Made by a program: the position numbers and the translations under genes
Origin: Bacteroidales bacterium UBA2632
Lineage (GTDB): Bacteria; Bacteroidota; Bacteroidia; Bacteroidales; Dysgonomonadaceae
Direction of reading: 5' to 3'
Length of the DNA: 6,588 bases
NCBI GenBank assembly: GCA_002359825.1
Contig: DENY01000106.1
Coordinates: 1,849 to 8,436, forward strand
Notes under the pieces: generated by a model
What the model was told of the DNA's origin: nothing
The model's database searches: none
What the model saw: only the letters and a program-made list of their open reading frames with translations
In this document: positions 5,645 through 6,588 of the stretch, piece by piece
Layout of the letters: each line of letters opens with the position of its first letter
Numbering within the stretch: the stretch's first letter is position 1

Positions 5645-6588
5645 ATGAGAAATCTCAAGTTTTTTATATACATACTAATTGGAACATTCTTTTTGGCCGG
5701 ATGCGCTGGCATGAAAACCTTGACTATTCAAACGCAAGAGCCCGCTCAGGTAACATTGCCCAAGCAGGTGAGCAAACTATTGATTGTGAACAATATAGCA
5801 AGTCAACCAAGCGATATTGGTCACACAAAGAAAAGAATGGGGCGCAAATCAACTGAACAAGTATCTGTTCCAACCGATAGTCTGTCTATTATCTTTACAG
5901 AAGCTCTAACACAATTCTTGAACGAAGAGGACTTTTATGACAAGGTGGTGCTATACGAGAAATCTCTGAGAAACGACGCTGAATATTGGAGAGAAGAGGC
6001 TATCTCTCTTGAGAAAATGCAAGAGTTAAAACAGGCGAATGATGTTGATGCTGTAGTTTCACTTGACAAACTACTGGTTACGAGTGATTGGGAAGATCTT
6101 TTTGTTCAAGAAGGATATCCCTATTCTAAACTAAGTGGTAAGATTAGCACTACATTGCGTGTCTATATGCCTACTCTTGACGGTGAAATTCCAACGGTTA
6201 AATATATAGATAGTTTATACTGGGAAGGCTTTGATATATCGGATGGCAGAGCTTTTGCCGAATTTGTAGTACCTCATGCCGAACATGCTCTCAAAGACTT
6301 GGCGATATATGCTGCTGACAAAATGACGCATGTATTAACCCCTCATTGGATTACGCAAGAACGATGGTATTACACCATGTCATCGGCTACTATGAAAGAA
6401 GCTGCAGTATTTGCGGAACAGGCTAAGTGGGCAGAAGCTAATGAAAAATGGATGAGCTTCTACAATTCTTCTAAAAACAAAAATGACAAGGCTAAAACAG
6501 CCAATAACATTGCGTTGGGTTACGAAATGCTCGACGACATACAGAAAGCCCATGATTGGATTATAATAGCACAACAATTATTCGAGAG
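5645..6588 (+). CDS. DUF6340-like lipoprotein with TPR-like C-terminal region, 3' end missing at the right edge
   Basis: 314 codons are visible and the frame remains open. Residues 1-20 are a type II signal peptide: basic MRNLK, a hydrophobic stretch, and the lipobox LAGC with the lipidated Cys at 20. The next residues, AGMKT, lack the acidic cluster of the Bacteroidetes surface-export signal, so a periplasmic-facing lipoprotein is more likely. The body (about 40-235) contains a strand KLLIVNNIA at 44-52 and an alternating alpha/beta pattern. Residues 235-314 (ITQERWYY, then paired helices KEAAVFAEQAKWAEANEKW and AKTANNIALGYEMLDDIQKA) look like TPR repeats. I assign it to the DUF6340 group by overall resemblance, less firmly than the other calls; the function is unknown. 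It is divergent from the etf operon across a 254-nt gap, and nothing suggests a shared pathway. The ATG at 5645 is chosen because it places the signal peptide correctly. Confidence 0.8.
   Translation, partial: MRNLKFFIYILIGTFFLAGCAGMKTLTIQTQEPAQVTLPKQVSKLLIVNNIASQPSDIGHTKKRMGRKSTEQVSVPTDSLSIIFTEALTQFLNEEDFYDKVVLYEKSLRNDAEYWREEAISLEKMQELKQANDVDAVVSLDKLLVTSDWEDLFVQEGYPYSKLSGKISTTLRVYMPTLDGEIPTVKYIDSLYWEGFDISDGRAFAEFVVPHAEHALKDLAIYAADKMTHVLTPHWITQERWYYTMSSATMKEAAVFAEQAKWAEANEKWMSFYNSSKNKNDKAKTANNIALGYEMLDDIQKAHDWIIIAQQLFE

Noticed and set aside
6380..6577. A 65-codon minus-strand frame inside the lipoprotein gene
   Set aside because: It is antisense to the TPR-like part of the lipoprotein, which has a convincing continuous frame from its signal peptide onward.

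Overview
The window looks like an ordinary chromosomal stretch from a member of the order Bacteroidales (Bacteroides/Prevotella/Dysgonomonas-like). This rests on protein families largely confined to this group (DUF4254, a DUF6340-like lipoprotein), start codons without Shine-Dalgarno sequences but with A/T-rich leaders, promoter-like elements of the Bacteroidetes TTTG / TAnnTTTG type, and a moderately AT-rich composition. I cannot name a species.

Layout. Positions 1-1434 hold a two-gene unit read leftward: a DUF4254 protein followed 16 nt later by a glycosyltransferase family 9 (ADP-heptose:LPS heptosyltransferase-like) gene cut off by the left edge. Its leader has a good -7 box and a (AAT)7 microsatellite directly against the start codon. 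A leftward intrinsic terminator at about 1533-1575 separates it from the next unit. Positions 1616-5390 hold a leftward operon etfB - etfA - acyl-CoA dehydrogenase, with a near-consensus promoter at 5440-5470 overlapping a cluster of CAAAC/GTTTG inverted repeats. A 254-nt divergent intergenic region follows. A rightward lipoprotein gene with TPR-like C-terminal helices (DUF6340-like) starts at 5645 and runs off the right edge.

How the genes work together. EtfB and EtfA form the FAD heterodimer that exchanges electrons with the acyl-CoA dehydrogenase encoded behind them, so the operon is a self-contained acyl-CoA/enoyl-CoA redox module. EtfB carries the GDTAQVGPQ-type motif I associate with NADH-linked, potentially electron-bifurcating ETFs rather than mitochondrial-type ETFs, but no bifurcation can be proven from sequence. 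The DUF4254-GT9 pair most likely belongs to cell-surface glycan (LPS core/O-chain) assembly. The lipoprotein is unrelated in function as far as can be seen.

No mobile element, CRISPR array, tRNA or rRNA was recognised. I found no convincing new multi-gene system. The items worth a second look are regulatory repeats and residue-level peculiarities of the ETF pair.
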